Below, piece by piece: positions 7,651 through 17,148 of a stretch of DNA of 64,000 bases. The stretch is from Bacteroidales bacterium UBA5349 (lineage in GTDB: Bacteria; Bacteroidota; Bacteroidia; Bacteroidales; Tenuifilaceae), in the NCBI GenBank assembly GCA_002410065.1, contig DHQB01000004.1, positions 1-64,000 of the forward strand, read 5' to 3'. Below the pieces are notes generated by a model. The model had not been told where the DNA came from and ran no database searches. It worked only from the letters and a program-made list of their open reading frames with translations. Numbering within the stretch: the stretch's first letter is position 1; every line of letters starts with the position of its first letter. A program made the translations under genes and the position numbers.

Positions 7651-8685
7651 ATGTTCAGATTTGCTAACCCTGATTACTTATACGCATTGCTGATAATTCC
7701 AGCATTAATAGGTCTTTTTATTGTGGCTATGCACATTAGGAAGCGACGTATTTCGGAGTTTGGAAACCCTGAACTCTTGCAGCAACTTATGCCGGGGGTT
7801 TCAAAAAGTAGGGGGTGGATTAAATCCATTATACTTCTTATTGCTATTACTTTAATGGTTTTTGGATTAGCTCGACCCCAGTTTGGCTCTAAATTAACTG
7901 AGGCTAAACGAAAAGGGATAGAGATAATTATTGCACTTGACGTTTCCAACAGCATGCTTGCTCAGGATATTCAGCCCAATAGGCTCGATAGGGCAAAGCA
8001 GGCTATATCGCGTTTGGTCGATCAGCTGGCAAACGATAGAATTGGACTTATTGTTTTTGCGGGTGATGCGTATGTTCAGTTGCCCGTTACCAACGATTAC
8101 AGTTCAGCAAAGATGTTTCTCTCATCCATTAGCCCAGGAATGGTTCCCAAGCAGGGAACTGCAATTGGTTCTGCAATTAATTTGGCGGTTAACTCATTTA
8201 GCCCACAAAGCGAGACCAGTAAGGTCATTGTTATCATTTCTGATGGTGAGAACCATGAGGACGACCCAGTTACAGCAGCGCAAAGGGCGTATGCAGAAAA
8301 GGGCGTTGTTATACATGCCATTGGAATAGGATCGCCAAAAGGGGCCCCAATCCCATTTGGAACAGGGAATCGTGATTTTCTTCGCGATAAGGACGATAAC
8401 ATAGTGGTAACTAAACTTGACGAAGAAACCCTATCGAAGGTGGCCGTTTCGGGTGGAGGTAAATACCTAAGGGCATCCAATGCACAAATTGGTTTACTCC
8501 CGATTTTTGAGGAGATTAATCGGATGGAGCGCATTGAGTTTAAGGATAAAGTATTTTCAGAGTACGATGATCAGTTTCAGTACCTTTTTGGTTTGGCGTT
8601 ACTGCTTTTGATTATCGAGTTTTTTGTATTAGAACGTAAGAATAAGCTAATTAAAAGGTTGAATCTTTTTGGAGAAAGCAATTAG
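7651..8685 (+). CDS. batB: BatB, second VWA-domain aerotolerance membrane protein
   Basis: This 344-residue paralogue of BatA has the same layout. The N-terminal membrane segments lie at about 10-27 and 57-74, the VWA domain has MIDAS residues D97, S99 and S101 and a later ISDGENHEDD loop, and a C-terminal helix ends in a basic tail. BatA and BatB are expected to interact with each other, with MoxR and with the periplasmic BatD. It begins 38 bases after batA. Confidence 0.92.
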   Translation: MFRFANPDYLYALLIIPALIGLFIVAMHIRKRRISEFGNPELLQQLMPGVSKSRGWIKSIILLIAITLMVFGLARPQFGSKLTEAKRKGIEIIIALDVSNSMLAQDIQPNRLDRAKQAISRLVDQLANDRIGLIVFAGDAYVQLPVTNDYSSAKMFLSSISPGMVPKQGTAIGSAINLAVNSFSPQSETSKVIVIISDGENHEDDPVTAAQRAYAEKGVVIHAIGIGSPKGAPIPFGTGNRDFLRDKDDNIVVTKLDEETLSKVAVSGGGKYLRASNAQIGLLPIFEEINRMERIEFKDKVFSEYDDQFQYLFGLALLLLIIEFFVLERKNKLIKRLNLFGESN

Positions 8686-8689
8686 TATT

Positions 8690-9448
8690 ATGAAAATGAA
8701 ATCAAATATAATGCTGCGGGTTGCCGCCCTATTTCTTATTAATTTGATGGTGTTTGCCTTTAGCGCATATGCCCAAAACGAAAAGAAATCAGTTAGGAAG
8801 GGCAACAAAGACTTTAAAAAGGGTGAATACCTCGATTCAGAAATAGCGTACCGCACTGCTATGGAGATAAATCCTTCATCATTTAAGGCAAATTTCAACC
8901 TTGGTGACGCTTTGTATAAGCAGGATAAATGGGAGGACGCTGCTGGCACATTCGAAGGACTGAGCAATGCTCAAATTTCAGATTTAGATAAGTCCAAAGT
9001 GTTCTATAATCTAGGGAATTCATATTTTAAAAACGAAAAATTTCAGGAGAGTATTGATGCGTATAAGCAATCGCTAAGGCTTAATCCAAACGATTTAGAG
9101 ACAAAGTACAACCTTTCACAAGCCCAACGATTACTCCAGCAGCAGCAGGATAACCAAGATCAGCAGCAGGATAAGGATAACCAGCAAGACAATCAGGATG
9201 ATAAAGATGATCAGCAAAAGCAGGACAAGAAGGACGATGAGCAGAAGCAGGATGATCAGCAGAATAAAGATCAGCAGAATCAACCTGAAAAAGATAAACA
9301 ACAGCAGGAGCAGAATAAGCAGCAAATATCGCCTGAGGATGCTCAGCGGATGCTAGAGGCTATACAAAGTAGGGAGAAAGATATACAGGAAAAAGTGAAA
9401 GAGGAGCAGGCCAAACAGGCAAAAGTGAAGGTTGAAAAGAATTGGTAA
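8690..9448 (+). CDS. batC: BatC, TPR protein with a long Gln/Asp/Lys-rich tail
   Basis: I prefer the ATG at 8690, just after the batB stop, over a start at 8669 inside batB. This gives a signal peptide ending at SAYAQ. At least two TPR units follow (FKANFNLGDALYKQ and KVFYNLGNSYFKN), then about 65 residues made almost wholly of Gln, Asp, Lys and Asn (nucleotides about 9130-9320). A charged helical end rich in Lys and Glu closes the protein. BatC is a periplasmic, probably scaffold-like member of the Bat complex. The low-complexity tract is typical of the family and could vary in length between strains. Confidence 0.88.
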   Translation: MKMKSNIMLRVAALFLINLMVFAFSAYAQNEKKSVRKGNKDFKKGEYLDSEIAYRTAMEINPSSFKANFNLGDALYKQDKWEDAAGTFEGLSNAQISDLDKSKVFYNLGNSYFKNEKFQESIDAYKQSLRLNPNDLETKYNLSQAQRLLQQQQDNQDQQQDKDNQQDNQDDKDDQQKQDKKDDEQKQDDQQNKDQQNQPEKDKQQQEQNKQQISPEDAQRMLEAIQSREKDIQEKVKEEQAKQAKVKVEKNW

Positions 9449-9459
9449 TATGTGAGCAG

Positions 9460-11283
9460 ATGAAAAAGTTTATTGCAATACTTACTTTAATAACAGTATC
9501 GATACTAGCTATTGCGCAGGACGTTGTTTTTGTAGCAACAGCACCAAGCGTTGTAGCAGAGGGCGAGCAGTTTAGGCTTGTGTTTGAGTTCAATTCTAAG
9601 CCTAAGAGTTTTAATCCACCCTCATTCGACAATTTTTACATTCTGGCTGGTCCAAGTACCTCTTCGAGCAGTAGCATCCAGATTGTGAATGGCCAAGTAA
9701 CCCAAACCCATCAGTTTTCCTACACCTATATTCTTGAAGCATCAAAAGAGGGTAAATTTACTATTAACTCTGCAAAAGCTGAAGTGAATGGTAAAGAGTA
9801 TGAATCAAATCCTATAACTATTGAGGTGGTTAAGGGTTCCTCAAATCAGTATTCGGCTCAAAAGCAGAAACAAGGCCCAAACCAGGGTTACGATCAAAAA
9901 GTGGAGAGTTCCGATAAGTCGAGCGATGTTTTTGTAGATATCAATTTTGATAAAACTACTGTTTATCGGGGCGAACCAATTCTGGCAACCATAAGCATCT
10001 ATACTCGTCAGAATATTTCGGGTTTCGAGGATATTAAATTCCCTTCATTCACTGGTTTTTGGAGTCAAGAGGTTGAAACACCCAGTGATGTTCATTTTCA
10101 GCGCATGAATATTGATGGGCGAATTTACAACAAAGGAGTGCTTAAAAAGTACATGCTGTTCCCTCAACGTTCTGGCAATATTACCGTTGATCCTTTTGAA
10201 TTGGTTGTGCTTGTTCAGGAACGAAGCGGTAAAGCTCAGTCTATTTTTGACGACTTTTTTGGTGCATACCAAACCACCAAAAGGAGGTTAGCGAGCAAAG
10301 CAAAAGCAATTAAAGTTAAGGATTTGCCATTAGGCGCACCTGCTTCGTTTACCGGTGCGGTTGGCAACTACAACCTCGAAGCATCGTTCGATAAAGTAAA
10401 GGTGAAAACAAACGAGGCAGTAAACCTAAAAGTACGTGTTGCAGGTTCTGGAAACATTCGCCTTGTTGATGCACCAAAGTTCACTTTTCCTGCTGGCTTT
10501 GAGGTTTTTGACACAAAGGTATCCGATAGGATAAACACAACTGAACAAGGAGCTACTGGTTCCAAAACTTTTGAGATAGTTGCAATACCTCGGGGACCCG
10601 GTGATTTTGATATGGGAGTTGTTGAGTTTTCGTACTTTAATCCCATTCAAAATAAGTATATCACGCTAAAATCTAAGCCATTATCTCTAACTGTTGAACC
10701 CGATGGAACCGAGGCGTCAAATGTTCAAATGGTTGGGTTTGGTCGTGAGGATATTCGCTTTATTGGCAAGGATATTCGGTTTATTAAAACCGATAAATAT
10801 GTGCCTCAGAAAAGGGTTAACTTCCTAATTAGCAGTAATAAATACAAGTTTATTATAGTTATTCTGCTAGCATTATTTGCTGTTGCATTTTGGTGGATTC
10901 AGCGTAGACGCTTGTTTATGGGTAATATTGCTCTTGTTCGAACCCGAAAGGCAAAGAAAGTCTCAAAGCAAAGGCTTAGAATGGCATTGCAATTCCTTAA
11001 ATCGAATAATGCAGAGCAGTTTCATGAAGAACTATTAAGGGCACTTTGGGGATATATTTCCGATAAACTTAGTATCCCCGTTGCAAGCCTATCCAGCGAT
11101 TCTGCAAGGGACACGCTACTTGAGCGTGGGGTTATCAATAACGATGTTGAAGAGTTCTTACGTATCGTTTCAATTTGCGAGTATGCTCGATATGCTCCAA
11201 AAGGAGAGCAATCACAAATGGCTAATCTGTACGATAGCTCCATTGAGCTAATCTCTAAACTTGAAGCTGTGCTTAAAAATTAG
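9460..11283 (+). CDS. batD: BatD, large periplasmic aerotolerance protein
   Basis: The ATG at 9460 gives a proper signal peptide (MKKFIAILTLITVSILAIAQ); an in-frame TTG at 9442 is possible but less likely. The protein has about 600 residues, mostly immunoglobulin-like beta domains in the periplasm. It has a single membrane helix near residue 465 (FIIVILLALFAVAFWWI) and a cytoplasmic helical tail with conserved-looking YARYAPKGE. It fits the BatD family in length and architecture. It lies 12 bases after batC and is the second-last gene of the operon. Confidence 0.9.
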   Translation: MKKFIAILTLITVSILAIAQDVVFVATAPSVVAEGEQFRLVFEFNSKPKSFNPPSFDNFYILAGPSTSSSSSIQIVNGQVTQTHQFSYTYILEASKEGKFTINSAKAEVNGKEYESNPITIEVVKGSSNQYSAQKQKQGPNQGYDQKVESSDKSSDVFVDINFDKTTVYRGEPILATISIYTRQNISGFEDIKFPSFTGFWSQEVETPSDVHFQRMNIDGRIYNKGVLKKYMLFPQRSGNITVDPFELVVLVQERSGKAQSIFDDFFGAYQTTKRRLASKAKAIKVKDLPLGAPASFTGAVGNYNLEASFDKVKVKTNEAVNLKVRVAGSGNIRLVDAPKFTFPAGFEVFDTKVSDRINTTEQGATGSKTFEIVAIPRGPGDFDMGVVEFSYFNPIQNKYITLKSKPLSLTVEPDGTEASNVQMVGFGREDIRFIGKDIRFIKTDKYVPQKRVNFLISSNKYKFIIVILLALFAVAFWWIQRRRLFMGNIALVRTRKAKKVSKQRLRMALQFLKSNNAEQFHEELLRALWGYISDKLSIPVASLSSDSARDTLLERGVINNDVEEFLRIVSICEYARYAPKGEQSQMANLYDSSIELISKLEAVLKN

Positions 11284-11316
11284 CTATGTATTGATTTGAA
11301 GGATAATGAAATGATT

Positions 11317-12075
11317 ATGAAAAGGATAATAATAGTAATATTTGCTCTTACGTTTACCGTAAGTTTACAAGCAAGTGTTACCCCCGATTCTGTTCTGCAA
11401 AGGGCAAATTACGAGTATATTGAGGGTAATTTCGAAGAGGCTGCTGCCCTATACCAATCCATGGTAGACAGTGGTTATAACAATACCGAACTCCATTTCA
11501 ATCTCGGAAATGCATATTTTAAACAAAATAAGATTCCGCAGGCAATACTCAACTATGAGCGTGCACATCTCTTAGATGCATCCGACGAGGATATTGAGTT
11601 TAACCTCGAGTATGCTCGCACCTCTACAGTTGATAGGATAGAGGCTGTTCCTGTTTTTTTCCTAACTAAATGGTACCGCTCCTTAAGATCAATGCTTACC
11701 TCCAACGGATGGGCATGGGCCTCAATTGCTTTTGTTGCAATACTTCTTGTTACCGGCTTGCTGTTTTGGTTTTCATACAGACCATGGGTTAAGCGAACAA
11801 CCTTCTCATTGGGAATTCTGTTTATATTATGTATTGTGCTAACCTCAGTTTTTAGCCTGCAGGAAAAGGGCCGTATAATCCACCGGGATAAGGCAATAGT
11901 ATTTCAATCGGTGGTAACGGTTAAGAGCTCGCCAGGCGCTTCGAGCAAGGATATTTTTATTATCCATGCGGGTACAAAGGTTAGCATAACAAAAGCCATT
12001 GGCGAGTGGGTTGAGGTAAGAATTGACGATGGCAATAAAGGCTGGATTCCTAGTGAATCGGTAGAGTTAATATAA
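11317..12075 (+). CDS. batE: BatE, TPR and SH3-like aerotolerance membrane protein
   Basis: The ATG at 11317 gives a signal peptide (MKRIIIVIFALTFTVSLQAS); upstream ATG and TTG codons are weaker choices. TPR repeats follow (NTELHFNLGNAYFKQNK, AILNYERAHLLD), then two membrane helices and a C-terminal bacterial SH3-like domain ending with WIPSESVEL. This is the usual BatE layout and the last gene of the rightward operon. No clear intrinsic terminator is seen in the 16 bases before the convergent pentapeptide gene. Confidence 0.88.
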   Translation: MKRIIIVIFALTFTVSLQASVTPDSVLQRANYEYIEGNFEEAAALYQSMVDSGYNNTELHFNLGNAYFKQNKIPQAILNYERAHLLDASDEDIEFNLEYARTSTVDRIEAVPVFFLTKWYRSLRSMLTSNGWAWASIAFVAILLVTGLLFWFSYRPWVKRTTFSLGILFILCIVLTSVFSLQEKGRIIHRDKAIVFQSVVTVKSSPGASSKDIFIIHAGTKVSITKAIGEWVEVRIDDGNKGWIPSESVELI

Positions 12076-12091
12076 TGTTCGAGGTGAACTC

Positions 12092-12673
12092 TTAGTTGCT
12101 GTATTCAATATCAATATCGTACTTGTGTAACAAACCCGAAATGCCAAAGACTGAAAACTTTGCTTTCTTAATTCGGTTTGTCTCTGGGTCAATGGAGTAA
12201 TTGTTAGAATTTCTAAAATCAGCCTTTTCAATGTTTGTATTATAAAAAATGGCTCTCGACAGGTCACAGTTTTCAAAAACAGAATTTGTCAAATCACATT
12301 CCGTAAAATCGGCTTCTTGTAATTGACTGTTCTTAAATACTGTTTTTTTTATTTTGGTCTTGAAAAACGAGGAGTGATTCAGAATGCAATTATCAAAACT
12401 GAATGAGAGGCCAAATTCATTGCAATTGCTAAAGTGTAAACCCAACATCTTGCAATCTTTAAATTTAACATCTCTAAATGAAGTCATTTCAAGCTTAGCC
12501 AAGCTTAAATTACATTCAAAAAACTCACAGTCGGTAAACATATTGTCAGACAGTTCACTATTTGAAAAGTCGCAATTGAGGAAACAACAATTTTCGTACT
12601 CCCCTTTTGGTAAAGGTTTGTCTTTGAAGTCAATTTTATCAAACGTTTTTTCTTCTATATATGCTTGTTCCAT
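12092..12673 (-). CDS. Pentapeptide-repeat protein
   Basis: This 193-residue protein consists mainly of A(D/N)LXX-type pentapeptide repeats, seen as FLNCDFSNSELSDNMFTDC and FTECDLTNSVFENCDLSRA, which form a right-handed quadrilateral beta helix. A C-terminal segment (NNYSIDPETNRIKKAKFS) closes the helix and may mediate dimerisation, as in Qnr- and McbG-like proteins. Chromosomal members are common in this phylum and their function is mostly unknown. Quinolone protection cannot be claimed. It lies convergent to batE and is probably transcribed alone. Confidence 0.85.
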   Translation of the reverse strand: MEQAYIEEKTFDKIDFKDKPLPKGEYENCCFLNCDFSNSELSDNMFTDCEFFECNLSLAKLEMTSFRDVKFKDCKMLGLHFSNCNEFGLSFSFDNCILNHSSFFKTKIKKTVFKNSQLQEADFTECDLTNSVFENCDLSRAIFYNTNIEKADFRNSNNYSIDPETNRIKKAKFSVFGISGLLHKYDIDIEYSN

Positions 12674-12716
12674 ATTCTGTCATTGTCTATTTGAAGTCTT
12701 CCTTTTACACTTGCCA

Positions 12717-13625
12717 CTATCTATCCGATAGAATCTCTTTACTCTGTTTCCCCTTTAGGTTTACCAGATATACCCCAATCAATACAACTACTATTCCCCC
12801 AAGTTGAATAGCATTTACTGTTTCGCCATCAAATAATCCCCATAGAATGGCAAAGAAAGGTATTATGTAGGTTACCGATGTTGCAAAAAGGGCACTGGTA
12901 TGACGAATGAGGTTGTTATATACGAATAGCGAAAGGACAGATCCAAATGTTGAAAGAACAAGAACAGCCGCTAAACTTTGCAAAAAGTACGGAGATTGAA
13001 AAGCTACTGTAAAATCGGTAAAAAGCAGAACAATTCCAGCTGCAGGCCCAATAAATAGAAACGACAACGAAGTTACTTGTATGCCATTCATATTCATTAA
13101 TTTAAACCTAACCTCGTTGGCATTAATACCATATCCAATGGTTGCAATAAGTACGAATAGCGCATAAGAATTAACGCCAAAAATGGCACCAAAATCACCT
13201 CCTGTAATTAATGCAACAGCACCAATAAATCCTACAATTACTCCCAAAACCTGATTAGTAAGAGGTCTGCTTTTGTAAAAAATAACACCCACAATTAATG
13301 CAAAAAGTGATGCTGCACTATTTAGCATACCCGATAGTGCGCTACTGATATGGGTTTGAGCCAGAGCAAAGAGGAATGCAGGGAAGAAAATTCCCGCATA
13401 ACCAACAATTGCGATTGACTTTATGTTGGTTCTATTAATTTTGCCAAAGTGGCGAATTATAAGAGGTATGAGTAGAATAAAACCAAAAAATACTCTAATT
13501 CCAGCTACTTGAGTAAAGGAGAGGGCTACTAATCCCCGCTTCATAAGTATAAACGAACTTCCCCACACCAAGGCTAAAGCAAGCATGGCAAACCATTGCC
13601 AATGTTTCTTAGAAAGGTCAAACAT
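12717..13625 (-). CDS. EamA/DMT family transporter
   Basis: From the ATG at 13625 this gives 302 residues with about ten hydrophobic helices in two repeated EamA halves. The first opens with WGSSFILMKRGL; the second opens with ALFVLIATIGYGINA. A start further upstream would be TTG. Drug/metabolite transporters of this type export amino acids, nucleobases or other small metabolites across the inner membrane; the substrate cannot be read from sequence. It is 43 bases upstream of the pentapeptide gene on the same strand and could share its transcript. Confidence 0.88.
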   Translation of the reverse strand: MFDLSKKHWQWFAMLALALVWGSSFILMKRGLVALSFTQVAGIRVFFGFILLIPLIIRHFGKINRTNIKSIAIVGYAGIFFPAFLFALAQTHISSALSGMLNSAASLFALIVGVIFYKSRPLTNQVLGVIVGFIGAVALITGGDFGAIFGVNSYALFVLIATIGYGINANEVRFKLMNMNGIQVTSLSFLFIGPAAGIVLLFTDFTVAFQSPYFLQSLAAVLVLSTFGSVLSLFVYNNLIRHTSALFATSVTYIIPFFAILWGLFDGETVNAIQLGGIVVVLIGVYLVNLKGKQSKEILSDR

Positions 13626-13794
13626 GTATCTAGGATTTATTTTTTTGCAAAAGTACAAATTGTAACCGCCTTTTTATCCTTTGTTAGAAGTTTAGATTTA
13701 ATAAAACTTTTATTTTTTTAATAATAAGAGAGATTATTTTTAACCATAAGCCTTAAAGTTTGTTTAGCAATAAACTAAAATAACTTAACAGATT

Positions 13795-14337
13795 ATGAGA
13801 TTACTAATATTACTATCAATAATTGCTTTTTCTTTTTCTTCCGCTAATGCACAAACAAAAACTCTTTACGATTTTACTGTTAAAACTATCGAAGGAGAAA
13901 CTTTTCCTTTATCGCAGCTTAAGGGCAAAAAAGTAATGGTTGTAAATACTGCTTCTAAATGTGGTTTAACACCTCAATATGAGCTTCTAGAGAAACTTTA
14001 CAAGCAGTACAAGGGACAAAACTTTGTAATAATTGGTTTTCCAGCCAATAACTTCCTTAGTCAAGAGCCTGGTTCAAATGCTGATATTGCTGAGTTTTGT
14101 TCACAGAATTATGGTGTAACATTCCCAATGATGGCCAAAATTTCGGTTAAGGGTGATGATATTCACCCATTATATCAATGGCTTACTTCAAAAAAGGAGA
14201 ATGGAGTTGTTGACTCTGATGTTTCATGGAATTTTCAGAAATTTCTAATCGATGAGCAGGGTCGGGTTGTTCAGTCCTTCTCACCACGAACTAAGCCTAA
14301 CGATGAGGAAATCGTTAGTTGGATAACTCAAAAGTAG
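13795..14337 (+). CDS. Glutathione peroxidase-family (thiol peroxidase) protein, exported
   Basis: This 180-residue protein has an N-terminal signal peptide ending near ANAQ, so it is probably periplasmic. The active-site segment is NTASKCGLTPQYELLEKLY, with Cys in place of selenocysteine. The NFLSQEPGS segment carries the Gln and the WNFQKFL segment carries the Trp-Asn of the catalytic tetrad. Bacterial Cys-type members usually use thioredoxin rather than glutathione to reduce peroxides. It is monocistronic with a strong terminator downstream. An oxidative-stress role fits the nearby Bat operon, but no regulatory link is visible. Confidence 0.93.
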   Translation: MRLLILLSIIAFSFSSANAQTKTLYDFTVKTIEGETFPLSQLKGKKVMVVNTASKCGLTPQYELLEKLYKQYKGQNFVIIGFPANNFLSQEPGSNADIAEFCSQNYGVTFPMMAKISVKGDDIHPLYQWLTSKKENGVVDSDVSWNFQKFLIDEQGRVVQSFSPRTKPNDEEIVSWITQK

Positions 14338-14363
14338 CGTAACTCATTCCTATTATCGCTTTA

Positions 14364-14399
14364 GGGCGGGTTTGCATTTTATGTTAACCCGCCCTTTTT
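14364..14399 (+). terminator. Intrinsic terminator after the glutathione peroxidase gene
   Basis: The perfect 9-bp stem GGGCGGGTT (14364-14372) with AACCCGCCC (14386-14394) is followed by TTTTT. It lies 27 bases after the stop codon. Confidence 0.85.
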
Positions 14400-14482
14400 G
14401 TTGGTGCGAATCATGCTGAAATATCAAAAAAAATCCTTTTAAACCTTTGTCAACTTATCGTTTCAAAGGGGTGTTGACAAAT

Positions 14483-16963
14483 ATGCTTTTTAGGATGCAT
14501 TACATAAATTTTATTCTACGAACAGCCTTTTTTACCTTATTGCTGTGGGCTTTAAACTTTAGCTTAAGTGCGCAGCCGATCAAAAAAACGACATCACTAA
14601 AAAAAGTATTACAGGCAGATAGAATCGATACGCACATCAAAATTGATGGTAAGCTCGACGAGGAAGCGTGGGATAACGCTTTGATAGCGAAAGATTTTTA
14701 CCAGTACGAACCCTACAATGGCTCCCTTCCATCGGAACAAACAGAGGTGCGAGTACTTTTTGATAATCAGGCAATTTACATCGGTGTAATGCTTTATGAT
14801 AACGAACCAATGCGGATTTACCATGAACTTGGTAAGCGCGATAATTCCGATAAACTTAAGGCCGATGTATTCAGCTTGCTCATTAGTCCCTACAATGATG
14901 GGATAAACTATTCAGAGTTTGTTGTTTCTGCTTCGGGAGTGCAAACGGATATAATGCACACAGGTATAATATCCGACAGGAGCTGGAATGCCGTTTGGCA
15001 AAGCAGTGTCGCAATAACTGATAAGGGTTGGATAGTTGAACTAAAGATACCTTATTCGGCTTTACGCTTTTCGAAAAAGATTGAAGGGAACTGGGGGATT
15101 AATTTTAGGCGATTAATTAAGAGGAAGAATGAGTGGAGTTCGTGGAATCCCATTGATAATTCTGTGTCGGGGATTGTAAACCAATCGGGCGAACTTGCTG
15201 GAATAAAGTATATTAACTCGCCCATTCGACTTTCATTTAGCCCCTACATTTCTGGTTATATCTATAAACATCCAGATAATGAGACCTTAACCAAACAATT
15301 TAATGGAGGAATGGATGTACAGTTTGGTATATCGGAGAGTTTTACCCTTGATATGACTCTAATACCTGATTTTGGTCAAGTAAAATCCGACGATAAGGTT
15401 TTAAATATTAGTCCATACGAAGTACAATATGGTGAAATGCGACCCTTTTTTAATGAAGGTATGGATCTGTTTGCTAAGGGCGGTATATTCTATTCGAGGC
15501 GCATTGGCACTCGGCCAAAAGGATATGATAGCGTTTACAGTAATTTACAGCAAAACGAGCAGGTCATTGCCAATCCTCAGGAAACATCTTTGCTGAATGC
15601 AACCAAAGTTTCTGGTCGAACATCATCGGGATTGGGTATTGGTTTTCTCAATGCAATTACCTTAAATACCTATGCAACAATTAAAGATACCATTACACAT
15701 CATCATCGAAAGAGTTTAACTCAGGGGACCGCGAATTACAATATGGTGGTGTTCGATCAAACACTTAGAAATAATTCCTATGTGAGTCTAGCCAATACTA
15801 ACCTTGTTATACCAAACAGTAAGTACATGGCCAACGTTTCAGCCACGGATTTTATGCTTCTTGATAAGACAAATATGTATGCGCTTTATGGCAAGGCAGC
15901 GTTAAGCCAAATATCTGATGAGAAGTTGGATGTGGGCTATAAATATAATCTTGGCTTCAACAAAATGTCAGGAAATGTTCTTTTTGATATATGGACTAAT
16001 ACCGAGAGCAAAACCTACAATCCCAATGATATGGGGTATTTGCAAATGGCCAATGAGTTTTCCAATGGAGTCGAAATAGGCTATCGCGTTTATAAACCCT
16101 TTTGGCGATTGTTAAATTGGTCGAGTTCTTTAAGCGGTCAATTTTCCATGCTTCACAACCCTATGGTTTATAGCACATCGCGTATATCGGCTAATTTTAG
16201 AACTATTTTCGCAAAATCATATTTTTTTATTTTAGGTGAAGCATGGTTAGATCCGCATGAGACAAATGATTACCATGAGCCCAGAGTGGGAGAGAGGATG
16301 GTTATCCGCCCTCGTCGTATGGGATTCAATTTTAAAACATCTTCTGATTATCGAAAACCCATTGCACTTGATACAGAGATTTCCTATTGGAAAGCTGTGT
16401 CAATGGGTACGGATAATTTATCATTTCGAATTTCTCCACGCTTTAGGTTGAGCAATCGCTTATTCATAATTTATGAGGCCACACAAGAATTTGATAAGAA
16501 TGATATTGGCTATATTGCCCATTCCAATGATGAATCAATAGTTTTTATGGGTTTACGCGATGTATCAACCCTAACTAATACAGTAGAGGGATTGCTTTCG
16601 TTTAATGCAAATGCGTTTGTTAATCTTCGTGTTAGGCATTATTGGCGTTGGGTTTCATATAGCATCTATCACACACTGAATACAGACGGTTCATTATCAA
16701 CCCCTATTTTTGAACCAGTTTACAACAAGGATATCAATTTCAACCTTTTTAATATTGATTTAACCTATCAGTGGAATTTTGCCCCAGGCAGTGAGTTATC
16801 AATAGTTTGGAAAAACGTTATTGAAGTATCCGATGGTAATGTAAGGGGACAATACTTCAGTAATTTCAGCAATTTGCTTAGTGCTAAACAGGGGAATAGT
16901 CTATCACTCCGTATGCTGTACTACCTCGATTATAATTCAATCGCCAAAAAGCGGAGAATTTAA
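14483..16963 (+). CDS. DUF5916 outer-membrane protein with CBM9-like domain
   Basis: The ATG at 14483 (or 14495) precedes a signal peptide ending at LSLSAQ; an upstream in-frame TTG is rejected. The protein has about 826 residues. The N-terminal part (IDGKLDEEAWDNA to about residue 200) is a carbohydrate-binding-module-9-like domain. The rest is DUF5916, rich in alternating aromatic and polar residues typical of an outer-membrane beta barrel and ending in YYLDYNS. DUF5916 proteins are common in Bacteroidota and have no established function; sugar or polymer binding is a guess from the CBM9-like part. It is monocistronic. Confidence 0.85.
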   Translation: MLFRMHYINFILRTAFFTLLLWALNFSLSAQPIKKTTSLKKVLQADRIDTHIKIDGKLDEEAWDNALIAKDFYQYEPYNGSLPSEQTEVRVLFDNQAIYIGVMLYDNEPMRIYHELGKRDNSDKLKADVFSLLISPYNDGINYSEFVVSASGVQTDIMHTGIISDRSWNAVWQSSVAITDKGWIVELKIPYSALRFSKKIEGNWGINFRRLIKRKNEWSSWNPIDNSVSGIVNQSGELAGIKYINSPIRLSFSPYISGYIYKHPDNETLTKQFNGGMDVQFGISESFTLDMTLIPDFGQVKSDDKVLNISPYEVQYGEMRPFFNEGMDLFAKGGIFYSRRIGTRPKGYDSVYSNLQQNEQVIANPQETSLLNATKVSGRTSSGLGIGFLNAITLNTYATIKDTITHHHRKSLTQGTANYNMVVFDQTLRNNSYVSLANTNLVIPNSKYMANVSATDFMLLDKTNMYALYGKAALSQISDEKLDVGYKYNLGFNKMSGNVLFDIWTNTESKTYNPNDMGYLQMANEFSNGVEIGYRVYKPFWRLLNWSSSLSGQFSMLHNPMVYSTSRISANFRTIFAKSYFFILGEAWLDPHETNDYHEPRVGERMVIRPRRMGFNFKTSSDYRKPIALDTEISYWKAVSMGTDNLSFRISPRFRLSNRLFIIYEATQEFDKNDIGYIAHSNDESIVFMGLRDVSTLTNTVEGLLSFNANAFVNLRVRHYWRWVSYSIYHTLNTDGSLSTPIFEPVYNKDINFNLFNIDLTYQWNFAPGSELSIVWKNVIEVSDGNVRGQYFSNFSNLLSAKQGNSLSLRMLYYLDYNSIAKKRRI

Positions 16964-17071
16964 TTTTACAGAGAAGAAACTTGAAGAGTTAGGGTCAAAC
17001 CTTTTACCTGTGTCTTTGTTTTTCAAATATAAAGAGTAGTGGCTTTAACCAATATTTCCGCTATTATCGCA

Positions 17072-17103
17072 TTTCAATACTATTTCGTTTTTTACTATAT
17101 TTG
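17072..17103 (+). promoter_or_regulatory. Promoter of ffh
   Basis: TTTC (17072-17075), a 20-base spacer and a perfect -7 box TATATTTG (17096-17103) lie about 45 bases upstream of the ffh start, one mismatch from consensus. Confidence 0.5.
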
Positions 17104-17148
17104 TCAACCAAATTCATAAGATTTTAAGGCATTTAATATTATTCAAAC

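Noticed and set aside
7651..8685. Possible recent duplication of batA into batB
   Set aside because: Two VWA genes are the normal Bat layout, and the sequences are well diverged.
9131..9325. A minus-strand ORF almost wholly of Leu and Ile
   Set aside because: It is the complement of the Gln/Asp/Lys tract of batC and has no independent signals.
12092..12673. Pentapeptide protein as a Qnr-type quinolone-resistance gene
   Set aside because: Repeat pattern alone is not evidence; chromosomal members with no such role are common.
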